Shown: positions 10,335 to 21,108, counted from the first letter of the stretch. The stretch is 64,000 bases of DNA from an uncultured SAR86 cluster bacterium (GCA_902512655.1 CABXJR010000002.1:1-64000), one strand, 5' to 3'. Notes: generated by a model from the sequence alone, not told the origin. Translations and numbers: made by a program.

Positions 10335-11756
10335 CTAAATACCACTTTCCTCTCGGGCATCTTTAAATGCTTGAATGGCTCTAAGACGAGATTCTTTCAA
10401 ATTAAGAATAGGCGCTGGATAATTAGTAGATGAAAAAAGATCATCTTTTGGCTGATGAATTTGCGCAATTGAAACATCTTTTAGTTCAGGAATAAATTTT
10501 TTGATAAATTCTCCATTAGGATCAAAATTTTGAGACTGAGTAATGGGATTAAAGATTCTGAAGTAAGGCGCAGAATCTGTTCCAGTTGAGGAGCTCCATT
10601 GCCAGCCTCCATTATTTGAAGAGAAATCTCCGTCTATCAAATGTTGCATAAAAAACTTTTCTCCAAGCCTCCAATCATGAAGCATATTTTTTGTAAAAAA
10701 CATCGCCACGACCATCCTTAATCTATTGTGCATCCAGCCCTCTGAAAGCATCTGTCTGATGCCAGCATCAACAATAGGAAAACCTGTTTTACCAGCATAA
10801 AAGGCTTCAAACTCCTTGCCTGAATGTCGCCATTGAATAGACTTTGTATAGTCTTGAAAAGGTTGATTCTGACTTACTTTTGGGAAGGAATGCATGATAT
10901 TTCGATAAAACTCCCTCCAAACAATTTCATTAATCCACATACATATTCCCTTATTTCCTGATGTAAGCTCAAAATTATTGAGCTTTAAAGCCTCCAAGAT
11001 ACATCTTTTAGGAGAAAGGATACCAAGGGCTAGATAAGGTGAAATTCTGCTTGTACCATCAAGAATTGGAGAGTTTCTTGATTCACTGTAATACTGAGCT
11101 TTTAAATGAAGAAAATTTGCAAGCTTGTCTAAGGCAACACTTTCTCCTGCAGGCCAAAGATCAATATTTGTTGAATGAGTTTTAACAAATTTTAAAACAG
11201 ATAAATCACTTTGAATTGAAGGAGCTTTTTTTTGCTTTAATGGCTTGGCTAATTCTAAAAAATTTATATCAAAATTTTCAACCCACCTTCTTTTAAATGG
11301 TGTGAAAACTGAAAAAGGTTTCCCTTGACCTGTTTTAAGAAAACCTGGCTCATAAATGACCTGATCATTAAATGATGAAAACTGAATATTGTTTTTTCTT
11401 AAAAACTCTATTGAATTTTGATCTCTTACCGTCTCGTTAAATCCGAATTCATTATTACAAAATACATGATCTATTTTTTGATCAGCTGCAAATGAAGATA
11501 AGTCTTGAGGCAAAGTTTTATATGAATCGGTATTAATTGCTATTAACGGAATGTTTAATTTTGCAAGCGAATCTTTTAATTGAGTTAGATTGTTAAATAT
11601 GAATTCCTGTTTGATATTGGATTCATTGTGAAGTTCCCACTGTGATTGAGAAAAAATATAGATAGCTAGGACTTCATCACAACTGCTTAATGCAGCAGTT
11701 AGTGCAGGATTATCATCAATTCTAAGATCAGACCTAAACCAAACTATCCCCTTCAT
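10335..11756 (-). CDS. phrB: Deoxyribodipyrimidine photolyase (cryptochrome/photolyase family)
   Basis: IVWFRSDLRIDDNPAL, WINEIVWREFYRNIMHSFP, GWMHNRLRMVVAMFFTKNMLHDWRLGEKFFMQHLIDGDFSSNNGGWQWSSSTGTDS. Confidence 0.93.
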   Translation of the reverse strand: MKGIVWFRSDLRIDDNPALTAALSSCDEVLAIYIFSQSQWELHNESNIKQEFIFNNLTQLKDSLAKLNIPLIAINTDSYKTLPQDLSSFAADQKIDHVFCNNEFGFNETVRDQNSIEFLRKNNIQFSSFNDQVIYEPGFLKTGQGKPFSVFTPFKRRWVENFDINFLELAKPLKQKKAPSIQSDLSVLKFVKTHSTNIDLWPAGESVALDKLANFLHLKAQYYSESRNSPILDGTSRISPYLALGILSPKRCILEALKLNNFELTSGNKGICMWINEIVWREFYRNIMHSFPKVSQNQPFQDYTKSIQWRHSGKEFEAFYAGKTGFPIVDAGIRQMLSEGWMHNRLRMVVAMFFTKNMLHDWRLGEKFFMQHLIDGDFSSNNGGWQWSSSTGTDSAPYFRIFNPITQSQNFDPNGEFIKKFIPELKDVSIAQIHQPKDDLFSSTNYPAPILNLKESRLRAIQAFKDAREESGI

Positions 11757-11781
11757 AATTAATTAATTTACAAATATTTTT

Positions 11782-12520
11782 TTAAATATTTTTGTTGGTA
11801 AATATCGCATCAACTCTGAAGTCAGAAGTAAGATTTTGTAAAGAAACTTTACCGCCAGCAGCTTTTACAATTGCTGCACCAGCAGCTATATCCCACAAAA
11901 AAATTCCATTTTCTGAATATGCGTCTGCTTTTCCGGAAGCAACATATACTGAAGCCATTGCAGCTGATCCTATCATTCTAATTTTTTTCCAAGCCTGAAA
12001 ATCAGATATCATCTTTCCAAACTCTTCATCTGAATAATTATCTTTTGCTGGTATGCCGGTAACCAGAGTGGCATCACTCTTCTGCTCTGTTGAGGAAACT
12101 GAAAGCCTGGAATCATTCAAATAAGCCTTTGACTCATGATGCGCAAAATATAAATCATCATTATTAAAATCATAAATTACGCCTAAAATGGGTTCTATAT
12201 CATTCATTAAAGCAATAGAGACGCAAGAAATTGGTATGCTTCTTAAAAAATTTGAAGTTCCATCAAGAGGATCAACTACCCAGTAAAACTTATCAAGCTT
12301 TGCGCTGATACCTGACTCCTCAGCCAATATTGGAAAAGAGCTATTAGCACCTAAGTATTCTGTGATGATTTTTTTCAGCATCAACATCAACTTGTAATTT
12401 AATATCTCTTCCTTCGTTGAAAAGAATTTCTAAATCTTTGTTTTGTTGATCCTTGATATACTCGCCTGCTAGCAATGCAGCTGATTTAGCAATCTCTAGA
12501 CAAGAATCTAATTGCTGCAT
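11782..12520 (-). CDS. Inositol-monophosphatase (SuhB-like) family protein, apparent frameshift at poly-T 12369-12375
   Basis: Main ORF 11782..12390 with WVVDPLDGTSNFLR and LWDIAAGAAIVKAAGG; N-terminus MQQLDSCLEIAKSAALLAGEYIKDQQN...VDVDAEK read from ATG at 12520 in another frame. Confidence 0.85.
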
Positions 12521-13631
12521 TTATGATGAGTATGTAATGCGATAAATTACATTAGCTTTATCATCAGATAAAAGAAAACTGCCATCACTTATAACCAAAG
12601 GAGCTGAGGGACGTCCACTCACCTCCCCATCCTTAAGCCACCCAGAAATAAAGTCACTTGATGAAATTACGTTTTCATTTTTATCTAATTGAACTCGCAG
12701 AACTTTGTAGCCAACTTTTTCAGATCGATTCCAAGATCCATGTAGGACAATAAATAGATTATTGATCATTTTTACCGGAAACATGTCACCCTCATAAAAA
12801 CTTACTCCGGTCGGCGCTACATGAGCGCCTAATTCTAAAAGAGGATCAACAAAATCATAACCAGATTTTTTATTTCCATACTCGGGGTCAGAAACATTAG
12901 AAGCATGTTTGTAGGGAAAACCAAAAAACTGCCCAGCTATTTCAACTTTATTTAATTCGCATGATGGCGAGTCATCTCCGAGCCAATCTCTTCCATTATC
13001 AGTAAAAAAAAAGTTTTTTTGTAATTGGATGAAAATCAAATCCAACACTATTCCTAACTCCTTTGGCAACATAGGCAAGCTCGCCGTCTTTAAATTTTAA
13101 AATTGAAGCATATTGGGGATTATCAGATAAACAAATATTACACGGGGCACCTACATTAAAATATAAGCCTCCTTCCTCATCATGTTTTAACCATTTCCAA
13201 CCATGCCATGTATCCTCAGGTAAATTATCAACAAAAAGAATTTTTTTAGGCATTTCATTTGATGAATATTGCTTGTTTAAAAATTCTTCTATATCTTCAA
13301 TCTTCCATATCTTACTTATTTCTGAAAAATATATATCGCCATCAAAAAAGCTAATTCCTGTTGAATATGATAAATTTTTTGCAATGATTATTTTGGAGTC
13401 TGCCTGTCCATTATTATCCGAATCTTTTAATGCAACAATCTGCCCATTTCTCTCTGCTACAAAAATTGTTCCTTCGCTTCCCTCAACCATTTGCCTAGGT
13501 GAATCTAGATCCTCAGCAAAAACTGAGATTTGAAAACCCTCCTCAATCTGAAGATCCTCAACATCAATTGCAGACAAGTGTGATGGAAAAAAAATAATGA
13601 TACTGAATATATTTAAAAAAATTTTTTTCAT
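12521..13631 (-). CDS. PQQ-dependent sugar (sorbosone-type) dehydrogenase, beta-propeller; apparent frameshift at poly-A 13004-13012
   Basis: Two overlapping ORFs; junction ...FDFHPITKKLFF/TDNGRDWLGDDSPSCELN...; FIVLHGSWNRSEKVGYKV. Confidence 0.88.
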
Positions 13632-13669
13632 AATTACCTGTAAAAATAAAAGTCAGTTAGAATTCATAT

Positions 13670-15106
13670 ATGTTGTTCAGTATAGCAGTCACTCTTTTAT
13701 TTTTAAGTTTTTTTGCTTCTGTGGTATTTACTGGATATTTTAGAAATCTTGCAAGATTAAATAAATTTCTCATTGACATTCCAGATAAAAGTAGAAAATT
13801 TCATTTTAGGCCTACACCATTGATAGGCGGCTTAAGTATTCATGCCTCCATGCTGCTTTCAACTCTATTTATGCTTTTTTTAATTGATTATAAATACGAT
13901 CTCCAATTTGACCCTTTGTCACTTAGCAACTCAACTGAACTGCAAACTTCATCTCAAGTTGGATATTCAAAAAAGCTGACTATAAAAAAAGAAAACACAG
14001 AGGGAACAGAAAATTTTAGATTAAATGTTACACAACAACCCAGTATCAATAATAAATTGGAAACATATGATGTTAATTTTGGCTCTAGCATAAATGAATC
14101 TATTAATATTGCTAAAATCAGTGACGATATTTTTAATGTCACTTTACCAAATGGGGAGATAAGAACATATAAAGCAGAAAGCTCAGGAATTGTTGAGATC
14201 AATTTATCGGGTGAAGAAATAAGTGATCCATTTATAATTGAGGCAGATTCTAATGAATTTTTTTCATTTTCATCATTTACTGCTGCCTTTATTTTAATTG
14301 CACTCTTGCTTCAAGCTTTTATTCTAATAGATGATGCTTATGGTATTGGCGCTGGCAAAAGATTATTTATTCAGTGTATGGGAACACTATCATTAATTTT
14401 TTTAGGAGAAGTCTATATTGAAAACTTGAATGTTTCATTGCTTGGCATCAATTTAGATCTTGGTTTTTGGGGTATACCATTCACAACTTTTGCTGTTGTG
14501 GGTATTATCAATGCCTTTAATATGATTGATGGGATAAATGGTTTATGTGCTGGCTTTGCACTAATTGCTCTTGGCGCTCTTCAAGTGGCGTCTGGGTTTG
14601 ATGTTGCAAATTATTCCTTGGTAATTGCTATGGGTAGCATAATTGGTTTCCTTTTTTATAACCTTGGTTTTCTTGGTACTAAAAGGAGAGTATTTTTAGG
14701 TGACAATGGTTCAACATTCTTAGGTTTTTTTGTTGCTTGGACATGCATAAATTATTCCCAATCAACAAATGAGCTCATTAAACCAGTTACATGTCTATGG
14801 ATAGTGGCCATTCCTTTATTAGATTGTCTCGGAGTCATGACTGGAAGAATTATAAAAGGTATTCTGCCATTTAGCCCAGGCAGAGATCATATTCATCACA
14901 AACTACAATTGATGACACAAAGTTCTTCTAGAACTTTAGTAGGGCTATTAATATTGGGATTATTGCTCGCTGGAGTAGGAGTGATGCTAGAAAAAAGCTA
15001 TCTTTCATCTGAGATTTCATTCATTCTATTCGTTGCTTTTGCGGTGATTTACTATATTGCATCAGGCAGAATATTTAACTCACAAGAAAATATTTCAACC
15101 TCATAA
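13670..15106 (+). CDS. MraY/WecA-family polyprenyl-phosphate sugar-1-phosphate transferase with a large insertion
   Basis: KFHFRPTPLIGGLSIH, LIDDAYGIGAGKR, INAFNMIDGINGLCAG, FLGDNGSTFLGF, PFSPGRDHIHHKL. Confidence 0.92.
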   Translation: MLFSIAVTLLFLSFFASVVFTGYFRNLARLNKFLIDIPDKSRKFHFRPTPLIGGLSIHASMLLSTLFMLFLIDYKYDLQFDPLSLSNSTELQTSSQVGYSKKLTIKKENTEGTENFRLNVTQQPSINNKLETYDVNFGSSINESINIAKISDDIFNVTLPNGEIRTYKAESSGIVEINLSGEEISDPFIIEADSNEFFSFSSFTAAFILIALLLQAFILIDDAYGIGAGKRLFIQCMGTLSLIFLGEVYIENLNVSLLGINLDLGFWGIPFTTFAVVGIINAFNMIDGINGLCAGFALIALGALQVASGFDVANYSLVIAMGSIIGFLFYNLGFLGTKRRVFLGDNGSTFLGFFVAWTCINYSQSTNELIKPVTCLWIVAIPLLDCLGVMTGRIIKGILPFSPGRDHIHHKLQLMTQSSSRTLVGLLILGLLLAGVGVMLEKSYLSSEISFILFVAFAVIYYIASGRIFNSQENISTS

Positions 15107-15119
15107 GAATATTTAATAA

Positions 15120-15539
15120 ATGTTTGAAAACATATTTAAAAAAAAATCTGCTTCAAAGCTTATTGAAACTAATGAGGTTGATGTCGTATTAAGACTTATG
15201 TTTGAAATCGCGATCAGTGATGGCAGTCTTGATAAAGCGGAGCTCGAAATAATTAAAAAAAGAGCAAGTGAAGGCGGTCACAAAGATGAAAATGTTTCGA
15301 AAACCATCAAGAGAATCATTGACGAAACTCAAAATTCAGTTTCGTTTTATCCATCGGTGAAGGAAATTAACGATACTTATTCATTTGAAGAAAAAAAGGA
15401 ACTGCTTTCGGCCTTATGGAGTCTTATTACAGCTGATTCTGTTGTAGATGCATACGAAGAGAATTTATACTTTAAAATAGCTGAGTTAATTAAAATTAAA
15501 AGATCTTTAGCCAATCAAATCAAACAAAAAAATTCTTAG
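15120..15539 (+). CDS. TerB-like (tellurite resistance/DjlA-type) small acidic domain protein
   Basis: LRLMFEIAISDGSLDKAELEIIKKRA and ALWSLITADSVVDAYEENLYFKIAELI. Confidence 0.7.
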   Translation: MFENIFKKKSASKLIETNEVDVVLRLMFEIAISDGSLDKAELEIIKKRASEGGHKDENVSKTIKRIIDETQNSVSFYPSVKEINDTYSFEEKKELLSALWSLITADSVVDAYEENLYFKIAELIKIKRSLANQIKQKNS

Positions 15540-17695
15540 GGCTTATTTATATATATTGGTGATGACCACGCTCTTTCATTCGTCATACTTAAACAATTAT
15601 CTTCAAGATCTGTTCTAAAGCTTCCTTTGCAAGGTTGAAATTCATCTCTCTGTGATAATGGCGCTCCATTAATTGCTGGAGTAGCTTCTTGAATTGCCCT
15701 TACATAATAAACACTATCTCTAGTGAAATTCCGGTCCTCAAACTCAACAATGCACTCCCCAGTGCCCTGACATGGAAGTTCTAACCATGGATCTTGAATA
15801 AGAGGGCTAATAGTCTCTCCTGCGTATATTTGTGGTGTAATTTTAATCACTTCAACTCTTTCAATGACACGCCTTTCATTGCTGGGGTTATAACACTCAC
15901 CAGCACAAAGATAATCCAGCCTTTCAGGGGAAAGTGAATCGATTGATTCATTTGAGCAGCCTTCTTTTTGCTTGAAACTGCCGGCTGCTTTGATAGCAAA
16001 TCTAGGATTTTGACTCATTGTAATTTCAGAGCCCATTGGGACTTGGCCCTCAGGAGAGTTTATTAAATCAAACCATAATAATATTCTAGGGCCGCTGGTA
16101 CCATAAACATTTTTATTTTTTAAAGCATTCCAAATTTCATCCTTTCCTCTTCCCTCCGCATGCACAGCTAAAATACCGCCAGGATATACGAAACTAGAAA
16201 CTCTCTCACTATCAGGCTGACTATCCCCTGGGGTAATTTTAGGAATTTCAGGAAAATTTGGGTCTTCAGCTGCATACTGATATTCCCACATTTTTGATTT
16301 AACGCCAGTAGCAAATGTCATCTTTCGTCTTTCATACTGCTTATATCCTGTTCCTGGTCTTGCAGTATGATCATCTGTTGAAGATATAAATCCAAAATTA
16401 TATCTTTGGGGGGATTCTTTGAAGTTTTCAAAATTTGAAATAGCTAAAGCATATTGAGCAGATTGTTTTGGTCTGTAATTAAATGCTGGCTTAAAACAAT
16501 CAGTGCATTGATCACAACTTAACCATTCTTCAGGCTTTGCCTCAGGAAATACCATATTGGTGTATGGGCCCCCAGCCAAAGTATATTTTTTAGCAAGCTC
16601 CACCCTTGCATCGCATTCATCTTTTGTGAGTCCATCGCAACGTTTTTTCTGCATTTCACCTGCTTGCCAGCAGCAGGGTAAGAAATCTTCAGTTGGCTCA
16701 GGGCAACTCATTTCACCATTCTGAAGAAAATTTGCAGATGCAATATCTCTATACTCTTCACTATTTCCATGACCAGACATAATTTCTAAAAGCAGTTGCT
16801 TGCTTGGATCATGGCCTTCATCGTTAAGACGATTGTTCCAAGACGCTCCTAATGGAACATGGAAACCCCATGATTGACCATGAGGAATTACAATGCTGTC
16901 TAGATTCCATTCATCTAACTTAGAAAATAAGTCTCTAGGAGTTTTTGCATATTCATAACAATCAAGCGGAAGATCTGGAGAAGCAATCCCCTCCTCACAA
17001 TAAGGTATATTTCTTACCTCATTGAGGAGCCATTTTAAATCTGAGTAGCGCTTAAAATTAAATATATCTAACCATCTTGCGCTTACAGCTTGCTCAGTGG
17101 TGTCAAAGACTCCCAATCCTGAATCTGGAGTTCTAGCGCCAATTGGCCTTGCAGGAAGGTTTTGAATGTCTTTAAAGATTACATTTCGATGGCCCCAATG
17201 ATTTTCTTTAGTAGTGCCAATTTGAGTCCATTCCCAACCAGGGAAAACCACTAAATCATTTGTTAATGGATCACTATTTGAGATATTACATTGTTGGATA
17301 ATCTTTTTTTGCTCACGCCAATGATCTGGAGTTAAGCCTTCGGCATGATCATTGAAACTAAAAAAATCTAAATTTGCACAATACCTAGCAAAATCGCATG
17401 CCATAGAGCTATCATGAGCACCTTGAAGACCCATCATTGGCAACTCTAGCGTGAAAGCATCAATAGAATATGTTGTATGAACATGCAAATCTCCAAAAAG
17501 AATTTGAGATGTATCACCCGAGTCATCTCCTAACAAGTTTTCTTTAGTCTGAAAAAATTTTAAATCTTGTTTGTAAATTGCTATTGAAGAGCGAGGAGGA
17601 CCCTCAATTGTTCCGGGATCAACGTCAGATCCACAAGCCGATAAGCAAGTTATTACAATTAATGAAAAAAGAAGCCTCTTTTGAATTGGGATCAT
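15536..17695 (-). CDS. DUF3604 domain-containing lipoprotein
   Basis: Lipobox CLSAC; GDLHVHTTYSIDAF, FFSFNDHAEGL, STDDHTARPGTGYKQY. Confidence 0.85.
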   Translation of the reverse strand: MIPIQKRLLFSLIVITCLSACGSDVDPGTIEGPPRSSIAIYKQDLKFFQTKENLLGDDSGDTSQILFGDLHVHTTYSIDAFTLELPMMGLQGAHDSSMACDFARYCANLDFFSFNDHAEGLTPDHWREQKKIIQQCNISNSDPLTNDLVVFPGWEWTQIGTTKENHWGHRNVIFKDIQNLPARPIGARTPDSGLGVFDTTEQAVSARWLDIFNFKRYSDLKWLLNEVRNIPYCEEGIASPDLPLDCYEYAKTPRDLFSKLDEWNLDSIVIPHGQSWGFHVPLGASWNNRLNDEGHDPSKQLLLEIMSGHGNSEEYRDIASANFLQNGEMSCPEPTEDFLPCCWQAGEMQKKRCDGLTKDECDARVELAKKYTLAGGPYTNMVFPEAKPEEWLSCDQCTDCFKPAFNYRPKQSAQYALAISNFENFKESPQRYNFGFISSTDDHTARPGTGYKQYERRKMTFATGVKSKMWEYQYAAEDPNFPEIPKITPGDSQPDSERVSSFVYPGGILAVHAEGRGKDEIWNALKNKNVYGTSGPRILLWFDLINSPEGQVPMGSEITMSQNPRFAIKAAGSFKQKEGCSNESIDSLSPERLDYLCAGECYNPSNERRVIERVEVIKITPQIYAGETISPLIQDPWLELPCQGTGECIVEFEDRNFTRDSVYYVRAIQEATPAINGAPLSQRDEFQPCKGSFRTDLEDNCLSMTNERAWSSPIYINKP

Positions 17696-19539
17696 TAGTA
17701 AACAGTTGCTGAACCGTATTCTTCAATTAAATCAGTTTCAATTTTTTTACGTTCGAAATCCATATCAAATTTTTTACAAGCGCCCCGATTCCATTTCATA
17801 AATTCATCCTCGAGATAATCTCCAATATTAAAAAACGTTTCTTGAACTAATAAACATTTCTCTAATAATGTTCCCACTGGTGAAAGTCGAACATTTCCAG
17901 TGATAAATTCGAGAGACAACATATCTTTGTCTAAAGATAAATGTTCATCAGAATCTAGTCTTATAAAGGCTCTATCCTTAGAGTTAAATTTTTTCCATTC
18001 TTGATTTTTGCCAGTACTTGGAACACCAGTTTTTGCAAATGATGTCCAAGCCTGCATCATGGTTTCCTTCATTTGATTTCTTAATTCTCCCTTAGGATAA
18101 ACAAATCGTCCAATTGGACCAAACTTAAAGTCACCAGTAATAAAAGCGATCTCAAATCCATGAGCTGCTCCAATTAAATTAGGAAAATCTGCAAAGTATG
18201 AAGAGGCTTGATCGTCCCAATCAAATCTATATGCATATAAAGAACTATAACCAGCTTTTTCTAACTCCATTAATGGCTCATCAACGCCCCTTAACTTCCA
18301 GCCCTGTGAACGAGTTTTGACCCAAAGTTTGTATAAATCCTCTCTTTTAAATTCAATCTTTGGAATAGGTACAAGTTTTGTTAATGGGTAAGATGCATTT
18401 ACAAAATATCTATTTGATCCTAACCAAAGAGAAAGCTCGTCCTTGTTTGATCCTGCAATAACCGGAATATTGTTTTTTTCTTTTGAAAAAGCGAGCCCAG
18501 CGCTTACTCCATTTATGTGAGTTACTATTCCATCTCTAGTTAGTAGCGGCAATCGATCATAAGTATCTTTTGAAATTTTTTCATAGGTCTCCAAAAGAGC
18601 TTTTCCATCAATGGATCTTAAATAACGCTGATATTCTTCTCCGTATTTCTGGGGATCTTCATTGAATAGGTTTTTTATTCTTCCATATCCAGAAGAGTCA
18701 AAACTGGAGAGCACTGGGTCAGAACCTAATCTATTCACTATATTGCCTTTTTGATTTAAACCTATTGCCTCTTCCTTTGTAAAACTGGTTGTATAGCCTG
18801 ATTGAGAGATTGCCTTATGAAAGAGCCCATTCCCCATAGGAGAAGCAAGCAAAGAAAATACATTATTTCCTCCAGCTGACTCTCCAAAAATTGTAATGTT
18901 ATCTGGATCTCCCCCAAAATTTTGAATATTAGTTTGCACCCATTTTAATGCCTCCATAATATCGAGGGTTCCAAAATTAGAGGTTTTGTCAATTCCATTT
19001 TGCAGTCCCTGTATAGCGGGATGAGTAAACCAACCCATAGGGCCTAAACGATAATTAATTGTTACAACTAGAACCTGATATTCATGAATTAGCTCTGAAA
19101 AATCATAGTAATCTTTTACTCCAGAAGTATTGCCACCGCCATGTATCCAAAACATCACGGGAAGCCTTCTATTTAAATTATTTACAGGAGCTTTTATATC
19201 CAGGTACAAGCAATCTTCTTGCCCTACTATTCCTTTACCCGTTATTCCAGCATATATACTAGCCTCTTGTAAGCACCCATTTCCTTCTTGAGGCATGATA
19301 CTTAACTCAGGAGAAATTAAAGGTCTAGGAGCCTTCCAGCGAAGATTTCCATCTGGGGTAATTGCATATGGGATATCTTCCCAAGTGACGACATTTTTAT
19401 ACAATATTCCTTGTGATATCCCGGATGAGGTAGCAATTGTTAATGAGTCACCTTGTTGAATAGGATTCATGCATGATCCTATAGCACAAAGACATAATAG
19501 AGTTATTAAGAAGTTCTTATTAGCCAGCCTTTGATTCAT
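17695..19539 (-). CDS. Type-B carboxylesterase, predicted lipoprotein
   Basis: Lipobox IGSC; VMFWIHGGGN, FGGDPDNITIFGESAGGNNVFSLL. Confidence 0.93.
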   Translation of the reverse strand: MNQRLANKNFLITLLCLCAIGSCMNPIQQGDSLTIATSSGISQGILYKNVVTWEDIPYAITPDGNLRWKAPRPLISPELSIMPQEGNGCLQEASIYAGITGKGIVGQEDCLYLDIKAPVNNLNRRLPVMFWIHGGGNTSGVKDYYDFSELIHEYQVLVVTINYRLGPMGWFTHPAIQGLQNGIDKTSNFGTLDIMEALKWVQTNIQNFGGDPDNITIFGESAGGNNVFSLLASPMGNGLFHKAISQSGYTTSFTKEEAIGLNQKGNIVNRLGSDPVLSSFDSSGYGRIKNLFNEDPQKYGEEYQRYLRSIDGKALLETYEKISKDTYDRLPLLTRDGIVTHINGVSAGLAFSKEKNNIPVIAGSNKDELSLWLGSNRYFVNASYPLTKLVPIPKIEFKREDLYKLWVKTRSQGWKLRGVDEPLMELEKAGYSSLYAYRFDWDDQASSYFADFPNLIGAAHGFEIAFITGDFKFGPIGRFVYPKGELRNQMKETMMQAWTSFAKTGVPSTGKNQEWKKFNSKDRAFIRLDSDEHLSLDKDMLSLEFITGNVRLSPVGTLLEKCLLVQETFFNIGDYLEDEFMKWNRGACKKFDMDFERKKIETDLIEEYGSATVY

Positions 19540-21013
19540 GAAGCAATTTTATCCTTTGTTTATTGTGTATAAGTTTAATTTTAGGGACAGAATTTATAAA
19601 CGCAATCGATTGATTAACGCCATAAGCATCCCAATTTATTAAATCTGAAGAAGGGGAACCAGTTTTTGCAAACTGAGTCCAAGAAACTTGAAAAAAATTT
19701 GAAATTTTTTGAGCTTCTTTTGAGCAAAAATCTTTGAAAGTCTTTTTTACAGCTGAGCCAAAAACATATGGAAGCTCACTTGCATGATAAGCTCCCAATT
19801 TACCATCTAAGACTGGGCTTGGCTCATTAAAAAAATAACCATAAGCATTGTCTTGATGTTGCTCTAATAATTCCAATGCATGAATTCCAAATGTCCAGTC
19901 AGTCATAATATTAGATAATGCATACTTGTAGTCACCCTTGACTGAATTCTTGGGTAAATAATTGTTGGCAATTTCGCTAACAGTTTCTGCTCGAAATATT
20001 TTATTTAGCCTCTTGTAAAAACGGTCTTTATTTAAATTTAGATAATATGGTTCAAACTCAGACCAAAGCCTGTACTCATCTGCAGTTGTTCCCACTATTA
20101 ACTTTATTGATGAATCTTGAAAATTTTTCATAGGATCTATGGGTAAAAAATTGCCGTCTGCAATTGGAGCAAAGCCTACTTCTGGTGAAAGCCATTTTCC
20201 ATGAGCAATCATCGTATGCTTCATTTTAGAGGCAAGTGAAGTTACCTGCTTATGATCTAATAACAATAAATCCTTAATTTTTACTCCATTATCATTGGCT
20301 GTTTTTAAAAATAACTCGCCCCATTGGTTGCCTCTATCTTTGTCAAAATAAGCATTCATCCCTCCGCTTTGACAAATGGCTTTTGAAAATAAATTGCCTG
20401 AAGGGCTTATTGAAGATTGCAATGCAACACTCCAAGCTCCAGCAGATTCTCCAAAAATAGTTATGTTTTCAGGATCACCCCCAAACTCTGCAATGTTTTC
20501 TTTCACCCACTCTATTGCAAGCTTTTGATCCATTAAGCCTTCATTGCCGGTAGATCCAATTTCACCATTTGAGATTTCATCCAACTTCAAGAATCCAAAT
20601 GGCCCCAAACGATAATTGATTGTGACCAATACAATTTCATGTTGAGGAAGTGAATCAAGGTCGTATATGACTGAATTAGAAGAGCCAGTAATGTATGCCC
20701 CTCCATGGATCCAAATCATCACTGGCATGTTCCCATTTATTTTTTTTGATGCAATGTTTAAAGAAAGGCAATCTATTGATTCATCTGGCATATATGGATC
20801 TGTTAAAAAAGACTCTTGATAAATTGTTTGAGGTGCGCTAAATCCTCTTTGAGTAGCCTCAAAGAATATTTCAGAATCAATTTTTTCAGGAGGCTGCCAC
20901 TGTGTTTTCTCAGTCAAGGGCTTTGCATAAGGTATGCCGTGAAAAAAATTAATATCGTTTCTAACAACGCCAGTAAATTTTCCTGCATTACAACTAACAC
21001 TAATATTGGACAT
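19520..21013 (-). CDS. Type-B carboxylesterase, no obvious signal peptide
   Basis: PVMIWIHGGAYITGSS, FGGDPENITIFGESAGAWSVALQ. Confidence 0.93.
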   Translation of the reverse strand: MSNISVSCNAGKFTGVVRNDINFFHGIPYAKPLTEKTQWQPPEKIDSEIFFEATQRGFSAPQTIYQESFLTDPYMPDESIDCLSLNIASKKINGNMPVMIWIHGGAYITGSSNSVIYDLDSLPQHEIVLVTINYRLGPFGFLKLDEISNGEIGSTGNEGLMDQKLAIEWVKENIAEFGGDPENITIFGESAGAWSVALQSSISPSGNLFSKAICQSGGMNAYFDKDRGNQWGELFLKTANDNGVKIKDLLLLDHKQVTSLASKMKHTMIAHGKWLSPEVGFAPIADGNFLPIDPMKNFQDSSIKLIVGTTADEYRLWSEFEPYYLNLNKDRFYKRLNKIFRAETVSEIANNYLPKNSVKGDYKYALSNIMTDWTFGIHALELLEQHQDNAYGYFFNEPSPVLDGKLGAYHASELPYVFGSAVKKTFKDFCSKEAQKISNFFQVSWTQFAKTGSPSSDLINWDAYGVNQSIAFINSVPKIKLIHNKQRIKLLHESKAG

Positions 21014-21090
21014 TGAACAATTATAAATGTATTAAACGAAGAATTAATAAGTGAATGTTATTAGACATAAATTCACATAAAAAATATAGA

Positions 21091-21108
21091 TTACGATATA
21101 AATCGTAA
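21091..21108. promoter_or_regulatory. Candidate operator: TTACGAT-ATAA-ATCGTAA inverted repeat between divergent genes
   Basis: Perfect 7-bp inverted repeat with 4-nt spacer seen in the 21014-21195 intergenic region. Confidence 0.4.

Noticed and set aside
13954-14202. 82-aa minus-strand ORF over the WecA insertion
   Set aside because: Antisense to the inserted segment; the plus-strand frame is continuous with conserved WecA motifs on both sides
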